64,000 bases of DNA, taken from a bacterium M00.F.Ca.ET.205.01.1.1. Its GTDB lineage: Bacteria > Pseudomonadota > Alphaproteobacteria > Rhizobiales > Rhizobiaceae. Within the stretch, counting starts at the first letter, position 1. Every line of letters begins with the position of its first letter. Shown here in pieces: positions 8,962 to 16,834 of the stretch. The DNA is taken from contig SRUQ01000004.1 of the NCBI GenBank assembly GCA_004791255.1, positions 572,031 to 636,030 on the forward strand. The letters run 5' to 3'. The notes beneath the pieces were generated by a model, which searched no databases, was not told the DNA's origin, and was given only the letters and a program-made list of their open reading frames with translations. Made by a program: the position numbers and the translations under genes.

Positions 8962-9173
8962 GGACGAATCCTTGATCTAGCCTGCGCACAATTAATCCAT
9001 GCTAGCGGCTAATGAAAACAGTTCTGTGTCTCGCGGCCCTGACATCGCGGCACTACAGTCTGGCTGCAAAGCTTGCCATCGATCAGGTTTCGGGTGGCTC
9101 TTGTGGTCCAGCCCGATATGGCTTTTGCGTGACGGGCTGGCATTGACTGGCTGGCTTTCAGGCTGTCGGGGGG

Positions 9174-10100
9174 ATGATGGACAGGAGCGTATCTGCGACA
9201 CCGGCACTGCGCGGACCGATGGTGTTGAAGGACTGGGCGCAGTTGCTGCTGCTCGGCGCCATCTGGGGCGGCTCGTTCTTCTTCGCCCGCATCGCGGTGG
9301 CGGAATTGCACCCGCTGGTGCTGGTGCTGTTTCGCGTCGCCATCGCCGCGATAGCGCTGCAGATCTATCTCGGCCTGCGCGGGCCGTCTTTCCGCCTCGC
9401 CTTTCCCCATGCCGGCCTGTTCTTCCTGCTGGCCTTCACCAACAACGTCATCCCTTTCTCGCTGATCTTCGCCGGCCAGACAGAGCTTGGCGCCGGCGTA
9501 GCCTCGGTGCTCAACGCCACCACGCCGTTCTGGACGCTGATCCTCGCCAACGCGCTGACATCAGACGAAAAGCTCTCCTGGAACAAGCTTGCCGGCATCG
9601 CGCTCGGCATTGCCGGCACGGCTGTGATGATCGGGCCAGGCCTGGTTGCCGGCCTCGGCGGCCCGGTCTGGGCGAAATTCGCACTGATCGGCGCATCGCT
9701 GTCCTACGGCGTAGCATTGATGGTTGCCCGTCGCTTCAAGGGTGTACCCTCGCCGGTCATCGCCACCGGACAGTTGACTGCCTCGACCATCATCATGATC
9801 CCGGTCGTGCTTTTGGCGCTCGGCCCTGCCGGCCTGTTTTCCGCCTCGCCGCCGGTCTGGGCGGCGGTGCTGGCGCTGGCGCTACTCTCCACCGCCTTCG
9901 CCTATATCCTTTATTTCAACCTCGTCGCCTCCGCGGGCGCCACCAACGCCTCGCTGGTGACGCTCGTCGTCCCGGTCAGCGCCGTTCTGCTCGGCTTCCT
10001 GTTCCTCGGTGAACGGCTCGAATTGTTCGAGATCGGCGGCATGGCGCTTATCGGGCTCGGCCTCGTGACCATAGACGGGCGTCTGTTCGGCCGGCGCTAA
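9174..10100 (+). CDS. EamA/DMT-family membrane transporter
   Basis: A drug/metabolite-type exporter of 308 residues made of two EamA repeats with about ten transmembrane helices. The first repeat begins at LLLLGAIWGGSFFFARIAV (residues 25-43), which has the typical GAIWGxxF signature. The second begins near residue 165. The start lies just after a run of six G that can serve as a ribosome binding site. It is divergent from the decarboxylase gene, so export of an amino acid or amine is conceivable, but the family is too broad to assign a substrate. Confidence 0.85.
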   Translation: MMDRSVSATPALRGPMVLKDWAQLLLLGAIWGGSFFFARIAVAELHPLVLVLFRVAIAAIALQIYLGLRGPSFRLAFPHAGLFFLLAFTNNVIPFSLIFAGQTELGAGVASVLNATTPFWTLILANALTSDEKLSWNKLAGIALGIAGTAVMIGPGLVAGLGGPVWAKFALIGASLSYGVALMVARRFKGVPSPVIATGQLTASTIIMIPVVLLALGPAGLFSASPPVWAAVLALALLSTAFAYILYFNLVASAGATNASLVTLVVPVSAVLLGFLFLGERLELFEIGGMALIGLGLVTIDGRLFGRR

Positions 10101-10101
10101 T

Positions 10102-10147
10102 GCATGTCGCCCCAAAAGTAATCCGCTTCTTGAGGACAACGACTTGC
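10102..10147. repeat. dispersed stem-loop repeat, copy 2 (diverged)
   Basis: Begins immediately after the EamA stop codon. It shares GCATGTCGCCC, CAAAA, GGACAACGAC and TGCA with the copy at 3572-3616, but its inner stem has decayed. It is the same small dispersed repeat in a degenerate state. Confidence 0.55.
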
Positions 10148-10429
10148 ATGAACCAAAGACCCAAAGCGCGCCGCATGAATCCGTCTCGACGCTACGCGCC
10201 TTAGAGAGCCGCGTGCAACCTCCACATCGGTGGTAGCGCTGCCATGCCATGGCCATGACACGAAGCCGCCATAATTTATTCACAGGTCGGAAGCCGGGAT
10301 TTGCCTAGGAGTTTCAAAGCCTAACGGCAAAAGCGAGGTCGCAAATCTGGCAAACACGTCGCAATGCAGCACATTTTCCGCTTGCCTGTGGCACAAATGA
10401 CCCTAGACTCCTGGGCATAGCTCTTTAAG
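10148..10429. other. gene-free stretch
   Basis: The gap between the EamA gene and the 28-residue ORF is 342 bp. After the repeat copy I find no convincing coding frame, RNA fold or operator in the remaining 282 bp. Its last 60-100 bp presumably hold the promoter of the small gene, but no clear -35/-10 pair can be read. Confidence 0.5.
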
Positions 10430-10442
10430 AGGAGGCTATGCC

Positions 10443-10529
10443 ATGGGACTTACAAGGCCAATTAACGCATTGATGATCTGTGCTGCGTTTGCATTCATCG
10501 GCGCCCTCATTATAGGCGTTCTTCCCTGA
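10443..10529 (+). CDS. 28-residue single-pass membrane protein
   Basis: A short frame starting MGLTRPINALM and ending in GVLP. It contains one uninterrupted hydrophobic helix (about residues 9-27) after a short positively charged N-terminus, so the N-terminus probably stays in the cytoplasm. AGGAGG at 10430-10435 lies 7 nt before the ATG, a strong ribosome binding site. A competing ATG at 10438 is too close to it and gives only an 11-codon frame. A good hairpin terminator follows. I do not recognise a function; single-helix proteins of this size often bind or modulate larger membrane complexes. Confidence 0.65.
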   Translation: MGLTRPINALMICAAFAFIGALIIGVLP

Positions 10530-10576
10530 ACCCGCCAAGAACGGGGAAGGCCAGCACCAAATAATCTAACCAATTC

Positions 10577-10605
10577 AAAAGGCCGGGTTTTTTGCCCGGC
10601 CTTTT
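10577..10605. terminator. bidirectional rho-independent terminator
   Basis: Perfect 11-bp stem AAAAGGCCGGG / CCCGGCCTTTT with a 7-nt loop. T-runs occur on both strands, so it can end the small ORF (plus strand) and metF (minus strand, stop at 10622). Confidence 0.8.
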
Positions 10606-10621
10606 GCCGTTTGTCTGGGCC

Positions 10622-11539
10622 TTACGCGGCGGCTGAGCCCGTCGCTTCCGCCTCGTGCGAGCGGATGCCGATCATATGGCAGATGGCAAAGACGAGGTCG
10701 GCCCGGTTCATGGTGTAGAAGTGGAAATCGCCCACGCCGCGCTCGACCAGGTCCAGCACCTGTTCGGCCGCCACGGCGGACGCCACCAGCGCATGCGTCT
10801 GCGGATCGTTGTGGAGGCCGTCGAAGCGCTCGGCGAGCCATGCCGGCACCAGCGCGCCGCAGCGCGCCGAGAAATTGGCGACCTGGGTGAAATTATGCAC
10901 CGGCAGGATGCCCGGCACGATCGGTATGTAGATGCCGGCCCGGCGCGCCCGCTCGACATAACGCTCGTAGAGGTCGTTGTCGAAGAAGAACTGGGTGATC
11001 GCCCGCGTCGCACCATTGTCGACCTTGCGCTTCAGCATATCGATGTCGGTCGCGAAATCGGGGCTTTCCGGGTGCTTTTCCGGATAGGCCGAGACCGAAA
11101 TGTCGAAATCGCCCGCTCCTTTCAGCGCCCCCACCAGTTCGGCGCCGTTGGCGTAGCCGTCCGGATGCGGCCGGTAGGCGGTGCCCACACCGGCGGCCGG
11201 GTCGCCGCGCAAGGCGACGAAGCGCTTCACGCCCATGTCGGCGAACTCCTGGATAACCGCGTCGACCTCATCGCGTGCGGCATCGACGCAGGTCATATGC
11301 GCGGCCGGCGTGAGGCTGGTCTCCTTCAGGATGCGGCCGACGGTGCGCGCCGTGCGCTCACGTGTCGAGCCACCGGCGCCGTAGGTCACCGAAACGAATT
11401 TCGGCTTCAACGGCTCCAGTCTGGTGACGGTGTCCCACAGCCTTGCCTCCATCTCGTCGGTCTTGGGAGGGAAGAATTCGAAGGAAACCCTGACCTTGTC
11501 GCCAATGTCGGGGCGGCGGGAAAAGCGGAACTGGTTCAT
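10622..11539 (-). CDS. metF: 5,10-methylenetetrahydrofolate reductase
   Basis: The enzyme reduces methylene-THF to methyl-THF, the methyl donor for methionine synthesis. The 305-residue protein has the flavin TIM-barrel fold and the N-terminal SFEFFPPKTDEME signature, with the catalytic Glu at residue 21. The ATG overlaps the stop of the upstream regulator by one base (TGATG), so the pair is translationally coupled and shares the palindromic operator at 12571-12600. Expression should follow the methionine/SAM cycle state sensed by that regulator. Confidence 0.93.
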   Translation of the reverse strand: MNQFRFSRRPDIGDKVRVSFEFFPPKTDEMEARLWDTVTRLEPLKPKFVSVTYGAGGSTRERTARTVGRILKETSLTPAAHMTCVDAARDEVDAVIQEFADMGVKRFVALRGDPAAGVGTAYRPHPDGYANGAELVGALKGAGDFDISVSAYPEKHPESPDFATDIDMLKRKVDNGATRAITQFFFDNDLYERYVERARRAGIYIPIVPGILPVHNFTQVANFSARCGALVPAWLAERFDGLHNDPQTHALVASAVAAEQVLDLVERGVGDFHFYTMNRADLVFAICHMIGIRSHEAEATGSAAA

Positions 11540-12552
11540 CAGGCGATTTCCCTCATCTGCCTTGTGTCGTTGGAAGGATCGGCGATCAGCAGGCGACGGT
11601 CGCGGCCAAGCCAGAGCTTCACGGTCAGTCTGGCCTCGGTGCCGCCACGCGGCTCGAATTCCTGGCTGTCCTCAAGATCGAGGCCGGCCTCGGAAAACCA
11701 ATCCTTGATCTGGCGGTCGGAGAAGCCGAGCCTGGCATGCGCATGCTCGTCGCGCAGGAATTCCAGCGTGTGCGGCGCGAAGTCGACGATCACCAAGCGG
11801 CCTGCCGGACGCAACAGCCGCGCCGCCTCGTGAATGGCGCGGGCGGGATCGTCGAGATAGTGCAGCACCTGGTGGATGGTGACGAGGTCGAAGGCATCGC
11901 GCTCGACCGGCGGCGCAAAGATGTCGCCCTGCCGCACCTGCGCATTCGACACGCCTGCCCTATCGAGATTGGCGCGCGCCACCGTCAGCATCTCGCGCGA
12001 CATGTCGATGCCGACGCCGCGCCGGTAGAGCGGCGAGAAGATTTCGAGCAGCCGCCCGGTGCCGGTGCCGAGATCGAGCATCGACTGGAACGGCCGCTTG
12101 CCGACGAGCTTCAGCAGCGCCGCCTCGACGGCGCGGTCCGGCGCATGCAGCGAGCGGATATGGTCCCAGCTTGCCGCGTTCACCGAAAAATACTCCGCCG
12201 CCCGGTCCTGCCGCTTGCGCTTGACTGAAGCCAGCCGCTCGAGATCACGCTCGACCTGCGGATCGGCGCCGCGAATGCCGGCAACCAGCCGCAGCACGAA
12301 GTCGCGCGCGGAATCGGTATCCGACAGGCGGAAAAAGGCCCATGACCCTTCCTGATAGCGGCCGATCAGCCCGGCCTCGAGCAGGAGTTTCAGATGCCGC
12401 GAAACGCGCGGCTGCGACTGGCTGAGAATTTCGGTAAGATCGGACACTGTCAGGTCGCCGCGCGACAGCAGCGCCAGGATGCGCAGGCGGCTCGATTCGG
12501 CCGCCGCCTTCAATGTGTCCACCATCGTGTCGAGCGCGACATGCATCAGCAT
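11539..12552 (-). CDS. ArsR-family regulator fused to a SAM methyltransferase domain (SahR-like)
   Basis: A two-domain protein of 337 residues. Residues about 10-90 form an ArsR winged helix (LSQSQPRVSRHLKLL recognition region) without the metal-binding cysteines of ArsR/SmtB. Residues about 120-310 are a class I methyltransferase fold with LDLGTGTGR at 159-167. ArsR-type regulators of this architecture next to metF are associated with the methionine cycle, with S-adenosylhomocysteine as ligand in SahR. Coupling to metF supports that role; the ligand is inferred. The start may be this ATG or the ATG 6 nt downstream. Confidence 0.85.
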   Translation of the reverse strand: MLMHVALDTMVDTLKAAAESSRLRILALLSRGDLTVSDLTEILSQSQPRVSRHLKLLLEAGLIGRYQEGSWAFFRLSDTDSARDFVLRLVAGIRGADPQVERDLERLASVKRKRQDRAAEYFSVNAASWDHIRSLHAPDRAVEAALLKLVGKRPFQSMLDLGTGTGRLLEIFSPLYRRGVGIDMSREMLTVARANLDRAGVSNAQVRQGDIFAPPVERDAFDLVTIHQVLHYLDDPARAIHEAARLLRPAGRLVIVDFAPHTLEFLRDEHAHARLGFSDRQIKDWFSEAGLDLEDSQEFEPRGGTEARLTVKLWLGRDRRLLIADPSNDTRQMREIA

Positions 12553-12570
12553 ATTCTCTTTGAAAAAGAT

Positions 12571-12600
12571 ATAAACATATGTTTATGTCGATTTTCGACA
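12571..12600. promoter_or_regulatory. candidate operator of the ArsR-methyltransferase regulator
   Basis: A perfect 16-bp palindrome ATAAACATATGTTTAT (12571-12586) overlaps by one base a second inverted repeat, TGTCGA-TTT-TCGACA (12586-12600). Both lie 19-48 bp upstream of the regulator start. AT-rich 16-bp palindromes are typical operators for ArsR-family dimers, so autoregulation of the regulator-metF operon is likely. Confidence 0.7.
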
Positions 12601-12715
12601 TCATGCAAGCGCTATGTCGCTTTAGGACAAGAAAATGCCGCATGCGTGATTTCCCGGTGCAAGTCGGCCAAAAGCGTGTAGGGACGATGACAGGCACTAG
12701 CGAAGATTGGCGGAA

Positions 12716-13240
12716 ATGACTGGATCGCGTGAAATGTTCGAAGCGCGAGGGGGAGAACAGAGGCTGGAGCATGATCCGGCAACGATGCCGGCGGATGGCG
12801 GGATCGTCTTCATCGGCCGCATTACTTCGTCATGGACGACACGGGAAACCTGCCCGAAGAACATGCGAGCGGCCCGTGAGACCGGGCAGCCGGCGACGCT
12901 GACCATCGACGCGCCTTATCGTGATGGCCTGCGCGGGCTGGAGCGCGCCAGCCATCTCGTCATCCTGTCCTGGCTGCACCACGCGCCACGGAATCTTATT
13001 GTGCAAAAACCACGCCATGCGGCTGACGCGAAAGGCGTATTCGGCCTCCGCTCCCCCGCCCGGCCGAACCCGGTCGGCCTGCATGTTGCGAAACTCGTCG
13101 CGCTCGACATCGCGACCGGGCGTATCGACCTCGACGCCATCGACGTGCTCGACGGCACGCCGATCATCGACATCAAGCCCTATTTCGCCTCGACCGACGC
13201 CATACCGGAGGCGACAGTCGAAGGACGCGAGGAAAGATGA
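12716..13240 (+). CDS. trmO: TrmO-type tRNA (N6-threonylcarbamoyladenosine37-N6)-methyltransferase
   Basis: A UPF0066/TsaA beta-barrel methyltransferase that N6-methylates t6A37 in tRNA-Thr using SAM. The family hallmark FGLRSPARPNPVGL occupies residues 109-122 and the DIKPY motif 152-156. At 174 residues this is the single-domain version; it lacks the C-terminal domain of the E. coli enzyme, as many alphaproteobacterial members do. Alternative starts exist at 12707 (TTG) and 12734 (ATG). The stop overlaps the next gene by 4 nt (ATGA). The tRNA substrate is inferred from the family. Confidence 0.8.
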   Translation: MTGSREMFEARGGEQRLEHDPATMPADGGIVFIGRITSSWTTRETCPKNMRAARETGQPATLTIDAPYRDGLRGLERASHLVILSWLHHAPRNLIVQKPRHAADAKGVFGLRSPARPNPVGLHVAKLVALDIATGRIDLDAIDVLDGTPIIDIKPYFASTDAIPEATVEGREER

Positions 13241-13551
13241 CCGCGCCGACCGGTCGCCGTCGCGCCATCGCCAAGGCGCTGACAGCGCTCCTGCCGCTGG
13301 CGCCTTATGCCGACATGGAAAAAATCCGTGCCGATGCCGGCTCGGTGCATATGAAGACCTTGCCGCCGACGATTGCCGTGTGGCTGGCAGCCATCGCCCA
13401 CATCCGCCACATGCATACCGATTACGAGAGACTGCTGTCCGAGGGCTACGACCGCGACTCGGCACGTTTCTTCGTCATCGAGCAGACCAACATCGTGCTC
13501 ACCCGCTGGCGCGCGACGCGGTTGCTCGACGCCGATGACGAGGAGGAATGA
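13237..13551 (+). CDS. DUF2293 domain protein
   Basis: A 104-residue cytoplasmic protein rich in Arg, His and acidic residues, with the central HIRHMHTDYERLLSEGYDRDSARFFV-type helix pattern of DUF2293, a family of small proteins of unknown function common in Rhizobiales. Its ATG overlaps the stop of trmO (ATGA), so the two are co-translated and it may be linked to RNA metabolism. That link is contextual only. Confidence 0.75.
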   Translation: MTAPTGRRRAIAKALTALLPLAPYADMEKIRADAGSVHMKTLPPTIAVWLAAIAHIRHMHTDYERLLSEGYDRDSARFFVIEQTNIVLTRWRATRLLDADDEEE

Positions 13552-13557
13552 GGCGCG

Positions 13558-14067
13558 CTATTGCCGCGTCAGCACGGCGACCGCATTGTAGGGCTGGCCG
13601 TCGGCCTGACCCACCCATGTCCAGGAGAGCTTCCCCTTGAAAAACCTGACGGCGATGTCGCCGCCATCGATGCACTTGTCCTGGCCGTAAGTGATGCTCT
13701 CATGGAATTCCGCCGACGCATCGTCCCTCGACGTCTGCGACAGCGAGCCGCCGCAGCCGAGTGACGGATAGTCGATCGATGCGCCGTCGTCCCTGATCGT
13801 CATGGCGATCGTCCAGTCGGCGCCGGCATCGCCGGCCGGGCTCTGGTGGCCGCTGCCGACCCAGCTGCCGGTGAGCGCCTGCGCCGGTGCATTCACCGCG
13901 CAAGGCAGATTCTGGAAGATCGCCGTCAGTTCGCTGCCTGTCTTCTCGCAGCGATAGGTTTGGCCGTTCTGGCAGAGCTCCTCGCCCTCGCGCGTGCATT
14001 GCGCCGCCGCTTCTCCGGCGGCGACAAGAATCGACAGTGCGGCAATGATGACCCCAAGCCTGCCCAT
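13558..14067 (-). CDS. secreted cysteine-containing protein, unknown function
   Basis: A 169-residue protein with a signal peptide (hydrophobic core about residues 5-20, cleavage near EAAAQ). The mature part has six cysteines, four near the N-terminus (CTREGEELC, YRC, LPC) and two in the second half, suggesting disulphides in the periplasm. The C-terminal half resembles a small beta-rich domain (GSWVGSG...WTIAMTI). I do not recognise a family. It is convergent with the DUF2293 gene and divergent from the aminotransferase. Confidence 0.7.
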   Translation of the reverse strand: MGRLGVIIAALSILVAAGEAAAQCTREGEELCQNGQTYRCEKTGSELTAIFQNLPCAVNAPAQALTGSWVGSGHQSPAGDAGADWTIAMTIRDDGASIDYPSLGCGGSLSQTSRDDASAEFHESITYGQDKCIDGGDIAVRFFKGKLSWTWVGQADGQPYNAVAVLTRQ

Positions 14068-14214
14068 GTCCCCTCCCGGTCAGCCTCCTGAAGTGTAGGC
14101 CAATTCCAATGCACCGGCCAGATCGTCGTTTCGAGGACAGGCGGCGCCTCGCCACTGGCTCTATGTCATCAGTCCTGCTCCGCTAGCCTAAAGACGATAA
14201 TGGAGAGGCCCCCG

Positions 14215-15171
14215 ATGAGCGCGATAGCGAAAGATGCCCGGCCGATGCCTGCCGTTGCCGACCGCCATGTCGACCCGCATTCCTATCCCGACGGCATCGC
14301 CTTCCTCGACGGCCAGTATGTGCCGATGTCGCAAGCCAAGATCTCGGTGCTGGATTGGGGGTTCCTGCATTCCGACGCCACCTACGACACGGTGCATGTC
14401 TGGGATGGCCGCTTCTTCCGCCTCGACCTGCATCTCGACCGCTTCTTCGCCGGGTTGGAGAAACTCCGCATGGCGATCCCGTTCGACCGGAATGACGTGA
14501 GCGAAATCCTGCACGATTGCGTCGCGCTGTCCGGCCATCGCGCCGCCTATGTCGAAATACTGTGCACGCGCGGCGCCTCTCCGACCTTCAGCCGCGATCC
14601 GCGCCAGGCGGTCAACCGTTTCATGGCGTTTGCCGTGCCGTTCGGCTCGGTCGCCAATGCCGAGCAATTGCAGCGCGGCCTGCATGTCGCCATCAGCGAC
14701 AAGATGCGCATTCCGCCGGCCTCGATCGACCCGGCGATCAAGAACTACCACTGGCTCGACCTGGTGCGTGGTCTCTATGACGCCTATGACCGCGGCGCCG
14801 AAACAGCGCTTGTCCTCGACTTCAACGGCAATGTGGCCGAAGGTCCGGGCTTCAACGTGTTCTGCGTCAAGGACGGCAAACTGTCGACGCCGGCGATCGG
14901 CGTCCTGCCTGGCATCACCAGGCGCACCGTCTTCGATCTCTGCGCCGAGGCCGCCCTTGCCGCCATGGCTGCAGATGTCAGCGTCGCTGCCTTGCGTGGC
15001 GCCGACGAGGTCTTCATCACCTCGACGGCCGGCGGCATCATGCCAGTGACACGCATAGACGGCGCTCCAGTCGCGGACGGCAAGGTCGGCGCGATCACCA
15101 GCCGGCTGATGGCGCTCTATTGGCAAAAGCACGACGACCCGGCGTGGTCGAGCGCCGTGTGCTATCGCTGA
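14215..15171 (+). CDS. fold-type IV aminotransferase, (R)-amine transaminase-like
   Basis: A 318-residue PLP enzyme of the branched-chain/D-amino-acid aminotransferase class IV. The catalytic lysine is Lys176 in IDPAIKNYHW and the PLP-site Glu is Glu209 in AEGPGF. The segments HSDATYD, VWDGRFFRLD (62-71), DLVRGLYDA and TTAGGIMP-like STAGGIMPVTRIDG resemble, from memory, the fungal (R)-selective amine transaminases more than BCAT or D-alanine transaminase. GGAGAGG lies 6 nt before this ATG; an upstream ATG at 14200 has no such site. The gene stands alone and its physiological substrate is not evident. Confidence 0.8.
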   Translation: MSAIAKDARPMPAVADRHVDPHSYPDGIAFLDGQYVPMSQAKISVLDWGFLHSDATYDTVHVWDGRFFRLDLHLDRFFAGLEKLRMAIPFDRNDVSEILHDCVALSGHRAAYVEILCTRGASPTFSRDPRQAVNRFMAFAVPFGSVANAEQLQRGLHVAISDKMRIPPASIDPAIKNYHWLDLVRGLYDAYDRGAETALVLDFNGNVAEGPGFNVFCVKDGKLSTPAIGVLPGITRRTVFDLCAEAALAAMAADVSVAALRGADEVFITSTAGGIMPVTRIDGAPVADGKVGAITSRLMALYWQKHDDPAWSSAVCYR

Positions 15172-15302
15172 CCGACGGGCGTCTCGTTCAAAAAGATTTG
15201 CCCGCCTCTGGAAAATCAGGGGATAGTCCGTATATGCCCGAAAGCGGAGAAGCCTCCGCTTTCGCCAGAAATTGTGCCCGCAGGGGGCAAGGATTCCATA
15301 TC

Positions 15303-16145
15303 ATGACAAGCAAAGTTTGGTTCATCACTGGATCGTCGAAGGGCTTTGGCCGCGTCTGGGCCGAGGCAGCATTGGCGCGCGGCGACCGCGTTGCCGCCAC
15401 CGCCCGCGATGCCGGCACGCTCGCCGATCTCGTTGAAAAATATGGCGACAACGTCGCCGTGCTAAAGCTCGACGTCACCGACAAGAAAGCCGTCGATGCC
15501 GCCGTCGCCGAGGCACACAAGCGCTTCGGCCGGCTCGACGTCGTCATCAACAATGCCGGCTACGGCCATTTCGGCGCCATCGAGGAAGTGAGCGAGCAGG
15601 AAGCCCGCAACCAGATCGAAACCAACGTGTTCGGCGCGCTGTGGGTCACGCAGGCCGCGCTGCCGATTATGCGGGCGCAGCGGTCCGGCCACATCATCCA
15701 GATCTCGTCGATTGGCGGCGTCAACGCCTTCGCCTCGCTCGGCCTCTACCACGCCTCGAAATGGGCGCTCGAAGCCTTCAGCCAGTCGCTGAGCCTCGAG
15801 GTCGCGGAATTCGGCGTCCATGTGACGCTTGTCGAGCCAGGCGGTTTCTCCACAGATTGGTCGGGCGCTTCGGCCAAGGTCTCCAAGGGGATCGACGCCT
15901 ACGCGCCCGCCCGCGCCAAGATGGCCGAACGCCGCGCCAACTCGGTCGCCGGCGACCCCGAGGCCACTGGGCCGGCGATGCTCGCCATCGTCGATGCGGG
16001 CGAGCCGCCGCTACGCGTTTTCTTCGGCGATGGCGGCCTGCCGATGATCAAACAAGAATACGCCAACCGCATCGCGCTTTGGGAAAAGTGGGATCACGTC
16101 TCGGATCTGGCGCAGGGCGCAACGAAGAATCGCAAGGCAGCTTGA
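15303..16145 (+). CDS. short-chain dehydrogenase/reductase
   Basis: A 280-residue classical SDR: cofactor motif TGSSKGFG (residues 9-16), NNAG (83-86), catalytic Ser in ISSIGG and YHASK (Tyr149, Lys153). The length and the VEPGGFSTDWSG segment are typical of the oxidoreductases annotated simply as SDR family. The ATG at 15303 is preceded by AAGGA about 10 nt away, and the longer in-frame extension begins inside the preceding gene. No operon partner; the substrate is unknown. Confidence 0.85.
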   Translation: MTSKVWFITGSSKGFGRVWAEAALARGDRVAATARDAGTLADLVEKYGDNVAVLKLDVTDKKAVDAAVAEAHKRFGRLDVVINNAGYGHFGAIEEVSEQEARNQIETNVFGALWVTQAALPIMRAQRSGHIIQISSIGGVNAFASLGLYHASKWALEAFSQSLSLEVAEFGVHVTLVEPGGFSTDWSGASAKVSKGIDAYAPARAKMAERRANSVAGDPEATGPAMLAIVDAGEPPLRVFFGDGGLPMIKQEYANRIALWEKWDHVSDLAQGATKNRKAA

Positions 16146-16164
16146 ATGTGTCCTGAGCCCGGCT

Positions 16165-16182
16165 GCGCCGCCTCGGCGGCGC
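16165..16182. terminator. GC hairpin between convergent genes
   Basis: GCGCCGCC and GGCGGCGC form a perfect 8-bp arm pair around 2 nt, 20 bp past the SDR stop and 18 bp before the MOSC gene end. It has no T-run, so it is a weak terminator candidate. Confidence 0.35.
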
Positions 16183-16199
16183 CGTCCTATCAGCGGGTG

Positions 16200-16817
16200 T
16201 CAAGCGAGATAGATCCACTGCTCCGGCACCCGCGCCGAGATTTCTTCGCCGGCCCTGATCGCTCCCGGCTTCTCGACCCAGGCGACGACGCCACGCAGCC
16301 GTTTGGCCATTTTGGGAAAGAGCAGCGCGCCGGCTTCGATGTCGGCCATTCCGGCATTTTCGGCGATCGATCGCCCGGCGATGCGGCACGGCCCGTTCTG
16401 CGCGTCGACCTTGAGGGTCACGCCGTCCTTGAAGAACAGCAGGGTGCCGGCCGGCAGCATCGACAGATGCGGCACGCCTTCGATCACCAGATTGGCGCCG
16501 ATCCATTCCGGCTTGATCTCGGCCAAGCCCATCCGTTCGGCGACGATGGCCAGTTCATCCGCTGCCACGATCGACAGCTGCCGCTCGTTGCGCATTTCGG
16601 TGCCGCGCGGATACCAGGGCTCGCGCCCGCCCGAACGCCGCGTTGCGCCGGCATGGAAATCACCGGAAATGCCGTCGAAGCCGAGTCGCAATTCCTTCAC
16701 CGGTCTTGTCTGGAATTGATCCGCCGGCGCGACATAGAGCTCTGCCGCACGGGCGGAAAGCTTCTTTGCCGGAATGATTTCGACCGGCTTCTCGGCCTCG
16801 GGAAAGAGATCCAGCAT
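16200..16817 (-). CDS. MOSC domain protein
   Basis: A 205-residue protein of the MOSC superfamily (molybdenum cofactor sulfurase C-terminal domain), a beta-strand fold thought to bind sulfur or Moco. The region DGISGDFHAGATRRSGGR...QLSIVAADE and the ...NGPCRIAGRSI segment containing the conserved Cys are visible. A GTG at 16838 overlaps the stop of the TetR gene (GTGA) and could start a form 7 residues longer; AAGGA about 9 nt before the ATG supports the shorter form. It follows the TetR gene in one transcription unit. Confidence 0.8.
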   Translation of the reverse strand: MLDLFPEAEKPVEIIPAKKLSARAAELYVAPADQFQTRPVKELRLGFDGISGDFHAGATRRSGGREPWYPRGTEMRNERQLSIVAADELAIVAERMGLAEIKPEWIGANLVIEGVPHLSMLPAGTLLFFKDGVTLKVDAQNGPCRIAGRSIAENAGMADIEAGALLFPKMAKRLRGVVAWVEKPGAIRAGEEISARVPEQWIYLA

Positions 16818-16834
16818 GGCGTTCCGTCCTTGAA

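Noticed and set aside
11539..12710. SAM-II type riboswitch upstream of the metF operon
   Set aside because: Considered because such riboswitches are common in alphaproteobacterial methionine genes. The leader is only AT-rich palindromes with no pseudoknot-like conserved core, and a dedicated protein regulator is present.
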